A stretch of 64,000 nt of DNA from Bacteroidota bacterium (GTDB lineage Bacteria > Bacteroidota > Bacteroidia > Chitinophagales > Saprospiraceae), in assembly GCA_024743405.1 (NCBI GenBank), contig JANSWP010000009.1:1-64000 (forward strand), in the 5' to 3' direction. Shown one piece after another: positions 37,723 through 44,977 of this stretch (its first letter is position 1; every line of letters begins with the position of its first letter). Made by a program: the position numbers and the translations under genes. The notes below the pieces were generated by a model, which ran no database searches, was not told where the DNA came from, and was given only the letters and a program-made list of their open reading frames with translations.

Positions 37723-38565
37723 ATGTTAAAGTTCTTTCGAAGAATAAGAAGAACGTTATTGATTGAAAACAATATGAAAAAATACTTTACCTACTCCATA
37801 GGTGAAATTTTTCTTGTAGTTGTTGGTATTTTGTTGGCTTTGCAAATCAATACATGGAATCAAAATAGGCTAGATTCGAATGAAGAAGAGCGGCTTCTTC
37901 AGGTGATTTCTGAAAAAATGAGGCTAAATCATTTTCAATATGAATTTGGTTATGAGCGACATAAAGAGGTGATTGCTGCAGCGGAGCAATTATTGATGGT
38001 TAGAATTGATACTTCCGCAGTATCAAATCTTCAAATTGATCAAAACATACATGCATTGACCAAGCGTTTTATAATGGGAAAGTCAAATAAGACAAGTATT
38101 TATGATGAGTTGATTGCTGCTGGACAGATAGGTCTTATCACTTCGGATGAATTGCGAAGTAACCTTACTGCTCTAAAAGCGAATTTACAACTTCTTGAGT
38201 CCTACGAAATACTACAAAATAATTTTGTCGATGGTTACTTGAGCCCTTTTTTGAATAAGAATATAGATAGAACAATTGTTGCCGCCCATGGATCGGAAAA
38301 GGATTCAACATTTTACGATAAACTAATTGGATTCAATATTTCCATTTTTACAGAGAGAGATACTTCGAACTATTATCCTGAATTATTGAAAAATAGAGAG
38401 TTTTCAAATTTGCTTATTGAATTGATTCAACATACAAAAACACTTATACCTATTTATGAGAGAATCGGGGCTAATATTTTTGTTATTGACTCTATCGCTA
38501 CTGATGGGAATCCTTATCTGTATGAAGATCCTTCCAAAGAGCCCATGTTGCTAAATTCAAACTAA
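37723..38565 (+). CDS. DUF6090-family membrane-anchored protein
   Basis: 280 residues. The N-terminus has the family's typical layout: a basic start (MLKFFRRIRRTLLIENNMKK), then one membrane segment YSIGEIFLVVVGILLALQI ending in NTWNQNR, followed by a mostly helical soluble domain. This family is common in Bacteroidota, often in several copies, and has no known function. Its stop codon overlaps the stop of the convergent ABA4-like gene. Confidence 0.85.
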   Translation: MLKFFRRIRRTLLIENNMKKYFTYSIGEIFLVVVGILLALQINTWNQNRLDSNEEERLLQVISEKMRLNHFQYEFGYERHKEVIAAAEQLLMVRIDTSAVSNLQIDQNIHALTKRFIMGKSNKTSIYDELIAAGQIGLITSDELRSNLTALKANLQLLESYEILQNNFVDGYLSPFLNKNIDRTIVAAHGSEKDSTFYDKLIGFNISIFTERDTSNYYPELLKNREFSNLLIELIQHTKTLIPIYERIGANIFVIDSIATDGNPYLYEDPSKEPMLLNSN

Positions 38566-38972
38566 GACTTCATTTTTCTCAAGACCATATAAAGACCCCA
38601 GCCGATTGGTCCCGCCATAAAGCAGAATAACAAACAAGGGATTAAGGCGAAATGATTGATTCCTTTTGATTGACTATCCTTAAATGCCCAACTTCCTATC
38701 AATAAATCAAAAGCTAAATAATGAACCCAACCTGCAAGTACCGCTTCGTCTACAGAAAATAAAGTTTTTACTTCTGCTAAACTCCCAAATCCACCTCCTT
38801 CTACTCCAAAAGCAGCGCTTAAAAAGGTAATGTAAACTAAGACGAGCAGCCCCGGAATAATAGGATTTTTGGCAAGCCATTGGGTGCCTTTCCATTTGGG
38901 TGCGACGATCATCAATAACCATTGAGGAAGAACCATCATATTGACGATAGAGAAAACTAATTCAGGTGTCAT
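38562..38972 (-). CDS. ABA4-like (DUF4281) membrane protein
   Basis: 136 residues with four predicted membrane helices. It matches the ABA4-like family in its N-terminal FSIVNMMVLPQWLLMIVAPKW and central DEAVLAGWVHYLAFDLLIGSW segments. In plants ABA4 is needed for neoxanthin synthesis. Bacterial relatives are widespread and may act on carotenoids, but no carotenoid genes are in this window. It is transcribed towards the DUF6090 gene, with a 4-nt overlap at the 3' ends. Confidence 0.8.
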   Translation of the reverse strand: MTPELVFSIVNMMVLPQWLLMIVAPKWKGTQWLAKNPIIPGLLVLVYITFLSAAFGVEGGGFGSLAEVKTLFSVDEAVLAGWVHYLAFDLLIGSWAFKDSQSKGINHFALIPCLLFCFMAGPIGWGLYMVLRKMKS

Positions 38973-39090
38973 TTTTTATATTTTCGTGATGTTTTAAAAA
39001 ATTGTCACCTAAACTTAGGAAGTATTTGAAGGAAGTTTATATTTCTAAACAGAAAACCTTGATGATTTTAGAAATTAGATCGTTAGATTG

Positions 39091-40782
39091 TCAAAATTTT
39101 CCATGCCTCCAAATCGAAATTAAGAGCCTTAATGCAAAGAAGCCTGAAATTAAAAAACCAAAAAATCCTAAAGCTGGAATGCCATTCATTTTAGGGGGGA
39201 CATCGGCGAGTACAACGATAGAAGATCCCAATATTAAGGCAACTAAAACCAATGTAAAAGAGATTCGGTTTGAGATAACTTCCATGGTGCCTTGTATACC
39301 CTCCAAGCCTTTATGGGCTACCTCAATCTGCAACTTTCCTTGTCGTAGTTTTTCGATTAAATCATCAATTTCTTCCGGCAATTTGCTGGATAGTTTGGAA
39401 AGATCGCCAAGGGCTTTTATTGCTTTTTTGGTGAGTAATTTTGGGGAGTATTTACGCTCAATTAAGCGACGAACAAAAGGTTCAATATTTTTAATGAGGT
39501 CATATTTAGGATCAATCATCAGACCCACGCCTTCAATAATGACAAGCGCTTTTAGCAATAATAAAAGATTGCTGGGCACTTTGATTTTGTATTCAAAAAA
39601 GAGCGAGTTTAGGGCAGCAATAACTTCGTCACCATCGATTTGTTCAAGGGTGATTTCAGAGTAATTAGAGAAAAACTCCCGAATATCGTATTCGAGTTCT
39701 TTTTCGTCAATGTTGCTGACATCTCGGCCAAACTTTAATAACGCTTTTTTCAATCCTACTACGTCGCGGTCATGTACGGAGAGGAGTAGATTTGCCAAAA
39801 GTGTTTTATCAGACTCCACGACGGTGCCCATCATGCCGTAATCCACAAAACATATTTTTTTGTCTACCATTACAAATATGTTACCTGGATGTGGGTCAGC
39901 ATGGAAAAACCCATGGTCAAAAACCTGTTGAAAATAAAGATTAATTCCTCTTAAAGCAACCTCTTTCCCTGTCAATCCTATATTTTCTAATTGCTCCAAA
40001 TCTGTAATTTTGAAGCCGTGAATAAACTCCATACATAGCACTTTCTCGGACGAAAATTCAGGATAGACAGAAGGGACATAAATTTCATTATTACCTTTAA
40101 AATGCTTTTGAAACCTCAATAAATTAGCCGCCTCAATGGTGAAATTTAATTCTTTTAAAATACTTTTTTCAAACATTTTGACTAACTCCCTGGGTTGAAA
40201 AGAGGCAAATTGGGGCAAGTTGTTTTCGACAAAGTTGGCAAGGCTCCTTAATATTTGTATATCAAGTTGGATAGTTTGATCAATATTGGGGCGTTGGACT
40301 TTTAATGCTACTTCTTTTCCTCCAATCAAAATGGCTCGATGAACTTGGGCCATTGAGGCAGAGGCGATAGGATTATAATCAATTGATTCGAAGATTTCTT
40401 CCAATGGTCTGTCATAAGCATTATTCAATGTCTTTTGAATGGCTTTAGTCGGAACGGGGAGTGCATTATCTTGAAATTTGGTGACTTCCTCAATTAATTC
40501 AACAGGTAAAACATCAGGGCGATTACTCGCAATTTGAGCAAATTTGATAAAGGTAGTCCCTAATTCTTCACAGACCATTCGCATACGTTCATATCGAGTA
40601 TAGGAAAAAACCGAACGCCCATCTCGAAATGGTACTAGTTTTTTGGATTTTGGAATCAAACGATTGAAGGGTGGATGGGCAATCAAATCCTCAAAGCCAT
40701 ACTTGACAAAAACACCAATGACTTTTTCATATCGCCGAAAAAGGGTGGTAGGTGGTTTGTCTATTTTCAATGTTTTGTTCAT
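39091..40782 (-). CDS. ABC1/AarF/UbiB-type atypical kinase-like protein
   Basis: 563 residues in the UbiB/ADCK group, whose members support quinone or lipid metabolism through an atypical kinase fold with ATPase activity. The diagnostic KxGQ-like segment (FIKFAQIASNRPDVLP), ASMAQVHRA (replacing the P-loop), the lysine strand GKEVALKVQRP, the FHADPHPGNIFV catalytic loop and VDYGMMG are all present. Two hydrophobic C-terminal segments (about 500-555) anchor it to the membrane. Bacteroidota make menaquinone, so the quinone partner would differ from that of E. coli UbiB. Apparently monocistronic. Confidence 0.85.
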   Translation of the reverse strand: MNKTLKIDKPPTTLFRRYEKVIGVFVKYGFEDLIAHPPFNRLIPKSKKLVPFRDGRSVFSYTRYERMRMVCEELGTTFIKFAQIASNRPDVLPVELIEEVTKFQDNALPVPTKAIQKTLNNAYDRPLEEIFESIDYNPIASASMAQVHRAILIGGKEVALKVQRPNIDQTIQLDIQILRSLANFVENNLPQFASFQPRELVKMFEKSILKELNFTIEAANLLRFQKHFKGNNEIYVPSVYPEFSSEKVLCMEFIHGFKITDLEQLENIGLTGKEVALRGINLYFQQVFDHGFFHADPHPGNIFVMVDKKICFVDYGMMGTVVESDKTLLANLLLSVHDRDVVGLKKALLKFGRDVSNIDEKELEYDIREFFSNYSEITLEQIDGDEVIAALNSLFFEYKIKVPSNLLLLLKALVIIEGVGLMIDPKYDLIKNIEPFVRRLIERKYSPKLLTKKAIKALGDLSKLSSKLPEEIDDLIEKLRQGKLQIEVAHKGLEGIQGTMEVISNRISFTLVLVALILGSSIVVLADVPPKMNGIPALGFFGFLISGFFALRLLISIWRHGKF

Positions 40783-41031
40783 GTATGAGGATTTTAAATC
40801 TTAGTTCTTAAAAAGAAAATGGAACGAAAGCTATCCTTCGTTCCACTTGAAAATTGATACGAGAAAGGCAATCGGTTAAGAGTATGGCTGAATTTTTACT
40901 TCCTAAAAACCAACACTTTATGAACTTGCCTTCAAATTATTGCGGTCATTTGCCTCGGCAAACTCCCTTAATTATTTATCGCCAGAACCATAAATCATTG
41001 ATTCTCAGTTTGTGAAATTTTTAGACATACT

Positions 41032-41706
41032 CTAAGAGAATAATTCAGAAAAAGCCTTTTTCATGTGGTCAAAGGATTCAGTAATCTCTTCGACAAAGTT
41101 TTCGACTTTTCCTTTTGATTCTTCTTCTTCGTTCATTTTAGCTTGGATGTCGTCAATGGCTTTTTGCAATTCTTCCTTGCGGTTGACAAGGACTGCTTCG
41201 TCATCAAAGTTGGACAATGCTAACTGAATTCTGTAGCCATCTAATTTGACTTTGAATTCGTCTAACCGTTTTTGTAAGTCTACATCAACGTCTCCAAAAG
41301 TGGTTTTTATCTGAAATTCTAATTCGTAAATCGCTTGAAGTGTATTTTTCTTCATCGTATCAAACTTACGTTTAGAATGGGGTATTTCTTGAGTAATCAA
41401 CGCTTCGAGATTATTGAACTTTTGGCTCAATTCAGAGACATGTTCTTCACTCACTTTTTCTAGTTTTTTCATCTCTGTCATTTGGTGATTGATAAACTTT
41501 TTAAAGTTCTTTTGTTCGCGTTCAAAAGCATCTTTAGCTTCTGCTTTACCCAATGCCATTTGAACTTGCATTTCTTCTAAGAAAGCCTTCATCTGTTGGG
41601 TTTTTTCTTTGCCGGTTGTAATGATATTATCTTGAAAACTCATGGATGGTGGTTTGTGAAAATGGACTTTGAAAGCACCACTCAGTGTTTTGTTTTCAAA
41701 TTCCAT
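41032..41706 (-). CDS. Coiled-coil hypothetical protein
   Basis: 224 residues, highly charged and predicted almost fully helical after about residue 28. Heptad-like stretches cover roughly 30-100 and 145-215, with a strongly acidic Glu-rich C-terminal part (MNEEEESKGKVENFVEEI). There is no signal peptide or membrane segment, so it is cytoplasmic. I do not recognise the family. It is divergent from the Y RNA/Ro60 locus with an 0.87-kb gap between, so a link is possible only through shared upstream DNA. Confidence 0.65.
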   Translation of the reverse strand: MEFENKTLSGAFKVHFHKPPSMSFQDNIITTGKEKTQQMKAFLEEMQVQMALGKAEAKDAFEREQKNFKKFINHQMTEMKKLEKVSEEHVSELSQKFNNLEALITQEIPHSKRKFDTMKKNTLQAIYELEFQIKTTFGDVDVDLQKRLDEFKVKLDGYRIQLALSNFDDEAVLVNRKEELQKAIDDIQAKMNEEEESKGKVENFVEEITESFDHMKKAFSELFS

Positions 41707-42165
41707 GGGTTAGGAAATTTGATTTTTGTTCATTACAAAAGTGATTTAAATAGCTTTCTTTTACGGTGAATTTTGTCATTATTGAAGTCTGATTTTTATC
41801 ACTTATTGACTAAGGTTTTAAAGAATCTAGTGCTGATTTTTTTCTTCCAATTTGTACTTTCCTCTCCAAGTTTTAATTGATGAAATCTCTAATTAGGTAC
41901 ACTGAAAATTTATTCTTCAAAAAAAAAGAAAAATAAACTTGTTTTAAGTAATTGGTAATCAGTTAATTGAAGGGTTAGTTATGTTTTTTTGAAACAAATG
42001 CTAAAATGGAAAAAAACTACGCAAAAAGACTGCGTACATGGACTCTCATATTTGCATCGTTAACAGAGACAAACCATAATATTGAAATATAAAGAGACAG
42101 TTCTCAAAGTGAATAGACCTTTAACGAGATCTATTTCGAATTGAAAATTCAAACTGATCATAAAA
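41707..42165. other. Upstream region of the Y RNA array, no ORF seen
   Basis: A+T-rich DNA between the divergent coiled-coil gene and the RNA array. A hairpin at about 42018-42036 (tacgca / tgcgta, followed by a T-run on the minus strand) could be a terminator for a minus-strand transcript. A weak Bacteroidota-type -7 candidate (catatttg, 42047-42054) lies upstream of the array, but no matching -33 element was found. Confidence 0.4.
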
Positions 42166-42243
42166 TATCAATGGTAGTGAGAAAGCAGGGTTACTTCGCT
42201 TGGAATTCGAAACAAACACCCTCTTCAAATTTTCTCCATTGAG
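42166..42243 (+). ncRNA. Y RNA-like unit A (minimal)
   Basis: Folds as a closing helix (tcaatgg 42168-42174 with ccattga 42236-42242), an asymmetric internal loop (GGTAGTGAG on the 5' side, AATTTTCTCC on the 3' side), and an upper helix agggt/accct (42187-42191 with 42218-42222). The loop carries TACTTCG. It is the first of three tandem units with the same architecture just upstream of a Ro60/TROVE gene. The protein's known partners are Y RNAs, so this is the natural reading. No tRNA-like insert is present. Confidence 0.75.
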
Positions 42244-42322
42244 ATAAAAACGGTAGTGAGCAATAGGCGTTACTTCGATTACAATGAAACCATTACGCTA
42301 TGCATTTTTCTCCGTTTTTTAT
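42244..42322 (+). ncRNA. Y RNA-like unit B (minimal)
   Basis: Same layout as unit A and directly adjacent. The closing helix is ataaaaacgg (42244-42253) with ccgttttttat (42312-42322), with one extra T. The internal loop is GGTAGTGAG against CATTTTTCTCC. The upper helix is atag-g-cgt with acg-ctat (42263-42270 with 42295-42301). The GTTACTTCG signature follows the upper 5' strand as in the other units. Closing-helix sequence differs completely from unit A while pairing is kept, which supports an RNA structure. Confidence 0.75.
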
Positions 42323-42325
42323 AAA

Positions 42326-42479
42326 AAATGGTGGTAGTTAGGGATCAGCGTTACTTCGCTTTCCACGCCGGGGGTCATGGGTCCAAATCCCATCAAGTCC
42401 ACAAAATATAATGGAAAATGGGCTTGTAGCTCAGTAGTAGAGCACCGTAAAATATGCTATCCAATTTTCTCCACCTTAA
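42326..42479 (+). ncRNA. YrlA-like Y RNA unit C with an inserted tRNA mimic
   Basis: The closing helix is ggtgg (42330-42334) with ccacc (42471-42475). The internal loop is GGTAGTTAG against CCAATTTTCTCC. The upper helix is ggat-c-agcgt (42342-42351) with atgct-atcc (42454-42462). After GTTACTTCG, the apical part holds a tRNA-like module (about 42361-42450) instead of a simple loop. Known YrlA RNAs pair a Ro60-binding stem with a tRNA-mimicking module, and this unit has both. It ends about 100 nt before the Ro60 start codon on the same strand. Confidence 0.8.
42366..42447 (+). other. Circularly permuted tRNA-like module
   Basis: In order: cgg (42369-42371), variable loop gggtc (42372-42376), T-arm atggg-tccaaat-cccat (42377-42393), acceptor 3' strand caagtcc (42394-42400) and aca. 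After a 16-nt linker come acceptor 5' strand gggcttg (42420-42426), ta (positions 8-9), D-arm gctc-agtagta-gagc (42429-42443) and ccg (42445-42447). The acceptor strands pair over 7 bp (one G-U), and ccg pairs with cgg as an anticodon-stem remnant. Residues equivalent to U8, A14, G15, C48 and A58 are present; the anticodon loop is not. The D-loop lacks a GG pair. It cannot be a normal tRNA gene because the halves are in reversed order. Confidence 0.8.
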
Positions 42480-42577
42480 ATTTTAAATCCATTTTGAATG
42501 GGATAAATAGGAGTTTCGAATAATGTAGAAACCTGCGTTATTCAAAATTCCTTGCTTCAAAATTCAAATGTTTTATC

Positions 42578-44053
42578 ATGTCTTTATTCAACAAAATTTT
42601 AAAAAATCGCAATCAAAATAAATCTCAAAAAACTATTAATAAAGCTGGAGGTGAAGCATTTACACAATCTCCAAAAATGAAACTAGCATCTATATTGTTG
42701 ACTTCATTTGCTCAAGATCAATACTATCGAAAAGCAGAAGATGCGTTCAAAGAAATGGTGGCTTTATTGAGTATTGTAAATCCTCTTTTTGCTGCTAAAG
42801 CAGCGATTTATGCTCGTCAAAAATATGGAATGCGATCTATTACGCACGTTTTGGCAGGAGAGATGGCCGCATATGTTTCTGGTCAAACATGGGCGAAAGA
42901 CTTCTATAATCAAATTATCCGACGACCTGATGATATGTTAGAAATTGCGGCTTATTATCAAGCAAAAGGCGGTAAAAATTTGCCTAACGCTATGAAGAAA
43001 GGTTTTGCTTCAGCCTTCGATAAATTTGATGGTTACCAGATTGCAAAATATCGTGGAGATGGTAAAGCGGTGAAACTAATTGATTTAGTGAACATGGTTC
43101 ATCCGACTCCGACCTTGGCAAATGCGAGTGCATTACAACAATTAGTTGACGGAAAATTGAAAAACATCGAAACTTGGGAAGCAAAGTTGACGATGGCTGG
43201 TCAAAAAGCTCGAAATGAGGCGGAGAAAACACGGTTGAAATTGAATGTATGGAATCAGTTATTGCAAGAAGGAAAGTTAGGTTATTTTGCCTTGATTCGG
43301 AATTTGCGAAACATTGCTGCTTTCCAAGATAGCCGTTTAATCAACTTGGCATATGCTCAATTGACGGATGCAAACCGCATCAAAAAATCATTGGTCTTGC
43401 CTTTTCGATTGATTATAGCTTGGAAACAAATTGGGAATACTGACCGATTTGCTCGAAAGTTGCGATCTGGTTTGGAGCGTGCTATTGATATAGCCTGTGA
43501 TAATGTTCCAGAGTTGGAAAATACACTTGTTGTGATTGATAACTCAGGTTCTATGCACCAAAAAGTATCTAATTCTGAGCATATATTGTGCAATGAAATG
43601 GGAGCAGCATTCGGTATGATGTTAGCGAAACGATGCAATGCGGATATCCTAGAATTTGGTACTTCGGCGCGATATATTCGATATAATTTGAATGATTCGG
43701 TGATGGATTTTGCGACCAATTTTGAGCGAAACAATAAGGTAGGACATGGAACAAATTTCCATTCTATTTTCCAACACATCCAAAAGCCTTATGATCGAAT
43801 CGTTATCTTTTCGGATATGCAAGGTTGGATAGGATACACGAATCCATCGAACTCATTCAATATTTACAAAGCAAAAACAAAGTCAAATCCGTATCTGTAT
43901 AGCTTCGATTTGGCAGGTTATGGAACCATGCAATTTCCAGAAAACAAGATTTTCTGTTTGGCAGGGTTTAGTGAAAAAGTATTTGATTTGATGGGCGTTA
44001 TAGAAACGAATCCAAAGGCTTTGGTTCGAGCAATTGAAGCAATTGAATTGTGA
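42578..44053 (+). CDS. rsr: Ro60/TROVE domain protein with C-terminal vWA domain (Rsr-like)
   Basis: 491-residue RNA-binding protein of the Ro60 family. The TROVE HEAT-like ring covers about 25-305 (YYRKAEDAFKEMV, NPLFAAKAAIYARQKYGMRS, RNLRNIAAF). A von Willebrand factor A domain follows (about 313-490) with an intact metal-binding MIDAS site: DNSGS (321-325), Thr392 in GHGTNF, and Asp413 in FSDMQGW. Bacterial Ro proteins bind Y RNAs and misfolded RNAs and act with nucleases such as PNPase in RNA maturation or decay under stress. Here the gene sits just downstream of three Y RNA-like units on the same strand, a direct genomic link. No RtcB/RtcA or nuclease gene is adjacent. Confidence 0.92.
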   Translation: MSLFNKILKNRNQNKSQKTINKAGGEAFTQSPKMKLASILLTSFAQDQYYRKAEDAFKEMVALLSIVNPLFAAKAAIYARQKYGMRSITHVLAGEMAAYVSGQTWAKDFYNQIIRRPDDMLEIAAYYQAKGGKNLPNAMKKGFASAFDKFDGYQIAKYRGDGKAVKLIDLVNMVHPTPTLANASALQQLVDGKLKNIETWEAKLTMAGQKARNEAEKTRLKLNVWNQLLQEGKLGYFALIRNLRNIAAFQDSRLINLAYAQLTDANRIKKSLVLPFRLIIAWKQIGNTDRFARKLRSGLERAIDIACDNVPELENTLVVIDNSGSMHQKVSNSEHILCNEMGAAFGMMLAKRCNADILEFGTSARYIRYNLNDSVMDFATNFERNNKVGHGTNFHSIFQHIQKPYDRIVIFSDMQGWIGYTNPSNSFNIYKAKTKSNPYLYSFDLAGYGTMQFPENKIFCLAGFSEKVFDLMGVIETNPKALVRAIEAIEL

Positions 44054-44072
44054 AATATAGTTAGGCTCTTGG

Positions 44073-44116
44073 CGATTGCGTCATTCCCACATGCTGGGGG
44101 TGGCGCAATTTTTTTA
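44073..44116. terminator. Terminator after rsr, shared with the convergent plsC-like gene
   Basis: Continuous 14-bp stem with wobble pairs (attgcgtcattccc 44075-44088 with gggggtggcgcaat 44096-44109), a 7-nt loop, and a T-run to 44116. It is 20 nt past the rsr stop, and the T-run meets the stop codon of the minus-strand acyltransferase gene. Confidence 0.8.
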
Positions 44117-44923
44117 GTTATTCAATTGAGTTTTTTCTAATAAATGTCCTTCCAAAAAATCAAAAACTTCATTTACTGTGGCATCCTTTTCAAACTGAAT
44201 GGGCTCAAAAAATTCTACAGAAAGTTGGGTGTTTTTCTGCTTAAACCCCAATCCTCTTTTTCCAAATGCTTTTTGAAAACCGCCGATTTTCACTGGTACC
44301 ACAATTGGTTTTAATGATCGAATTAAACTAGCAGCCCCTTTTCGAACGGGCGCATTGTGGGACGTTGTCCCTTGTGGGAAGTTGATAACCCAACCGAATC
44401 CAAGAGCTTTTTTGATTTTAGCAGGGGCACGATAATCAGAACTTCTTTGAACATCTTTTCCTTTATGTCGCCAGGCTCGTTTGACAGTAACAGCCCCCGC
44501 TAAAGCGAATATTTTTGGAAGTAAACCATCATTTTTCATGGTTTCTTCGGCTGCGATATAATAAATTCTAGCGAAAGGATTGAAAACGTAGAAAGGATTA
44601 TTTAGATCTTTTTTACCTCTTTTGATGGCGGAAAAAATATGATAAAAAGCCATCACATCTGCAAAATATGTCTGATGATTTGAGACAAATAAAACGTTTT
44701 GATTGGGTAAGTTTTTTAGATTTTCAGAGCCAATAACCGTAGTTTTATTCACTAAATTGAATCGCCGATAGGTCACAAAGCCGATTAATGTGATTAAGGC
44801 TTTTTTAAGGAAAAGAATATTCCCAAAAGGATCTTTGAATTGGAACTTTGTTTGTTTGTTGGTTTGATTTGTTTCTAAAGCTACCGCTTTAAATGCTTTT
44901 CGTTTCTCCACGTCTTTTAGCAT
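44114..44923 (-). CDS. PlsC-like 1-acyl-glycerol-3-phosphate acyltransferase family protein
   Basis: 269-residue lysophospholipid acyltransferase-type enzyme, probably at the inner face of the membrane. Block 1 is SNHQTYFADV with His83 and Asp89, a spacing of five residues rather than the usual four. Block 3 is NFPQGTTSHN, and conserved IKPIVVPVKIGGF follows as block 4. A membrane segment lies around 38-53. It probably acylates a glycerol-phosphate or related lipid. The acceptor is not certain because this subgroup is not characterised. It lies 54 nt downstream of gltD on the same strand and may be cotranscribed. Confidence 0.8.
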   Translation of the reverse strand: MLKDVEKRKAFKAVALETNQTNKQTKFQFKDPFGNILFLKKALITLIGFVTYRRFNLVNKTTVIGSENLKNLPNQNVLFVSNHQTYFADVMAFYHIFSAIKRGKKDLNNPFYVFNPFARIYYIAAEETMKNDGLLPKIFALAGAVTVKRAWRHKGKDVQRSSDYRAPAKIKKALGFGWVINFPQGTTSHNAPVRKGAASLIRSLKPIVVPVKIGGFQKAFGKRGLGFKQKNTQLSVEFFEPIQFEKDATVNEVFDFLEGHLLEKTQLNN

Positions 44924-44977
44924 ATTTTCCTACATTGATTATTGATGTCTCAAAGGTAGGCATTTTTCACCATGGAG

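Noticed and set aside
39002-39664. 220-codon plus-strand ORF
   Set aside because: It is antisense to the AarF/UbiB-like gene, which has clear family motifs; a shadow frame.
42420-42475. A tRNA gene starting at gggcttgtagctcag
   Set aside because: It has a good acceptor 5' strand and D-arm but no anticodon arm or T-arm downstream. The matching T-arm and acceptor 3' strand lie upstream, so it is a permuted tRNA mimic inside a Y RNA-like unit.
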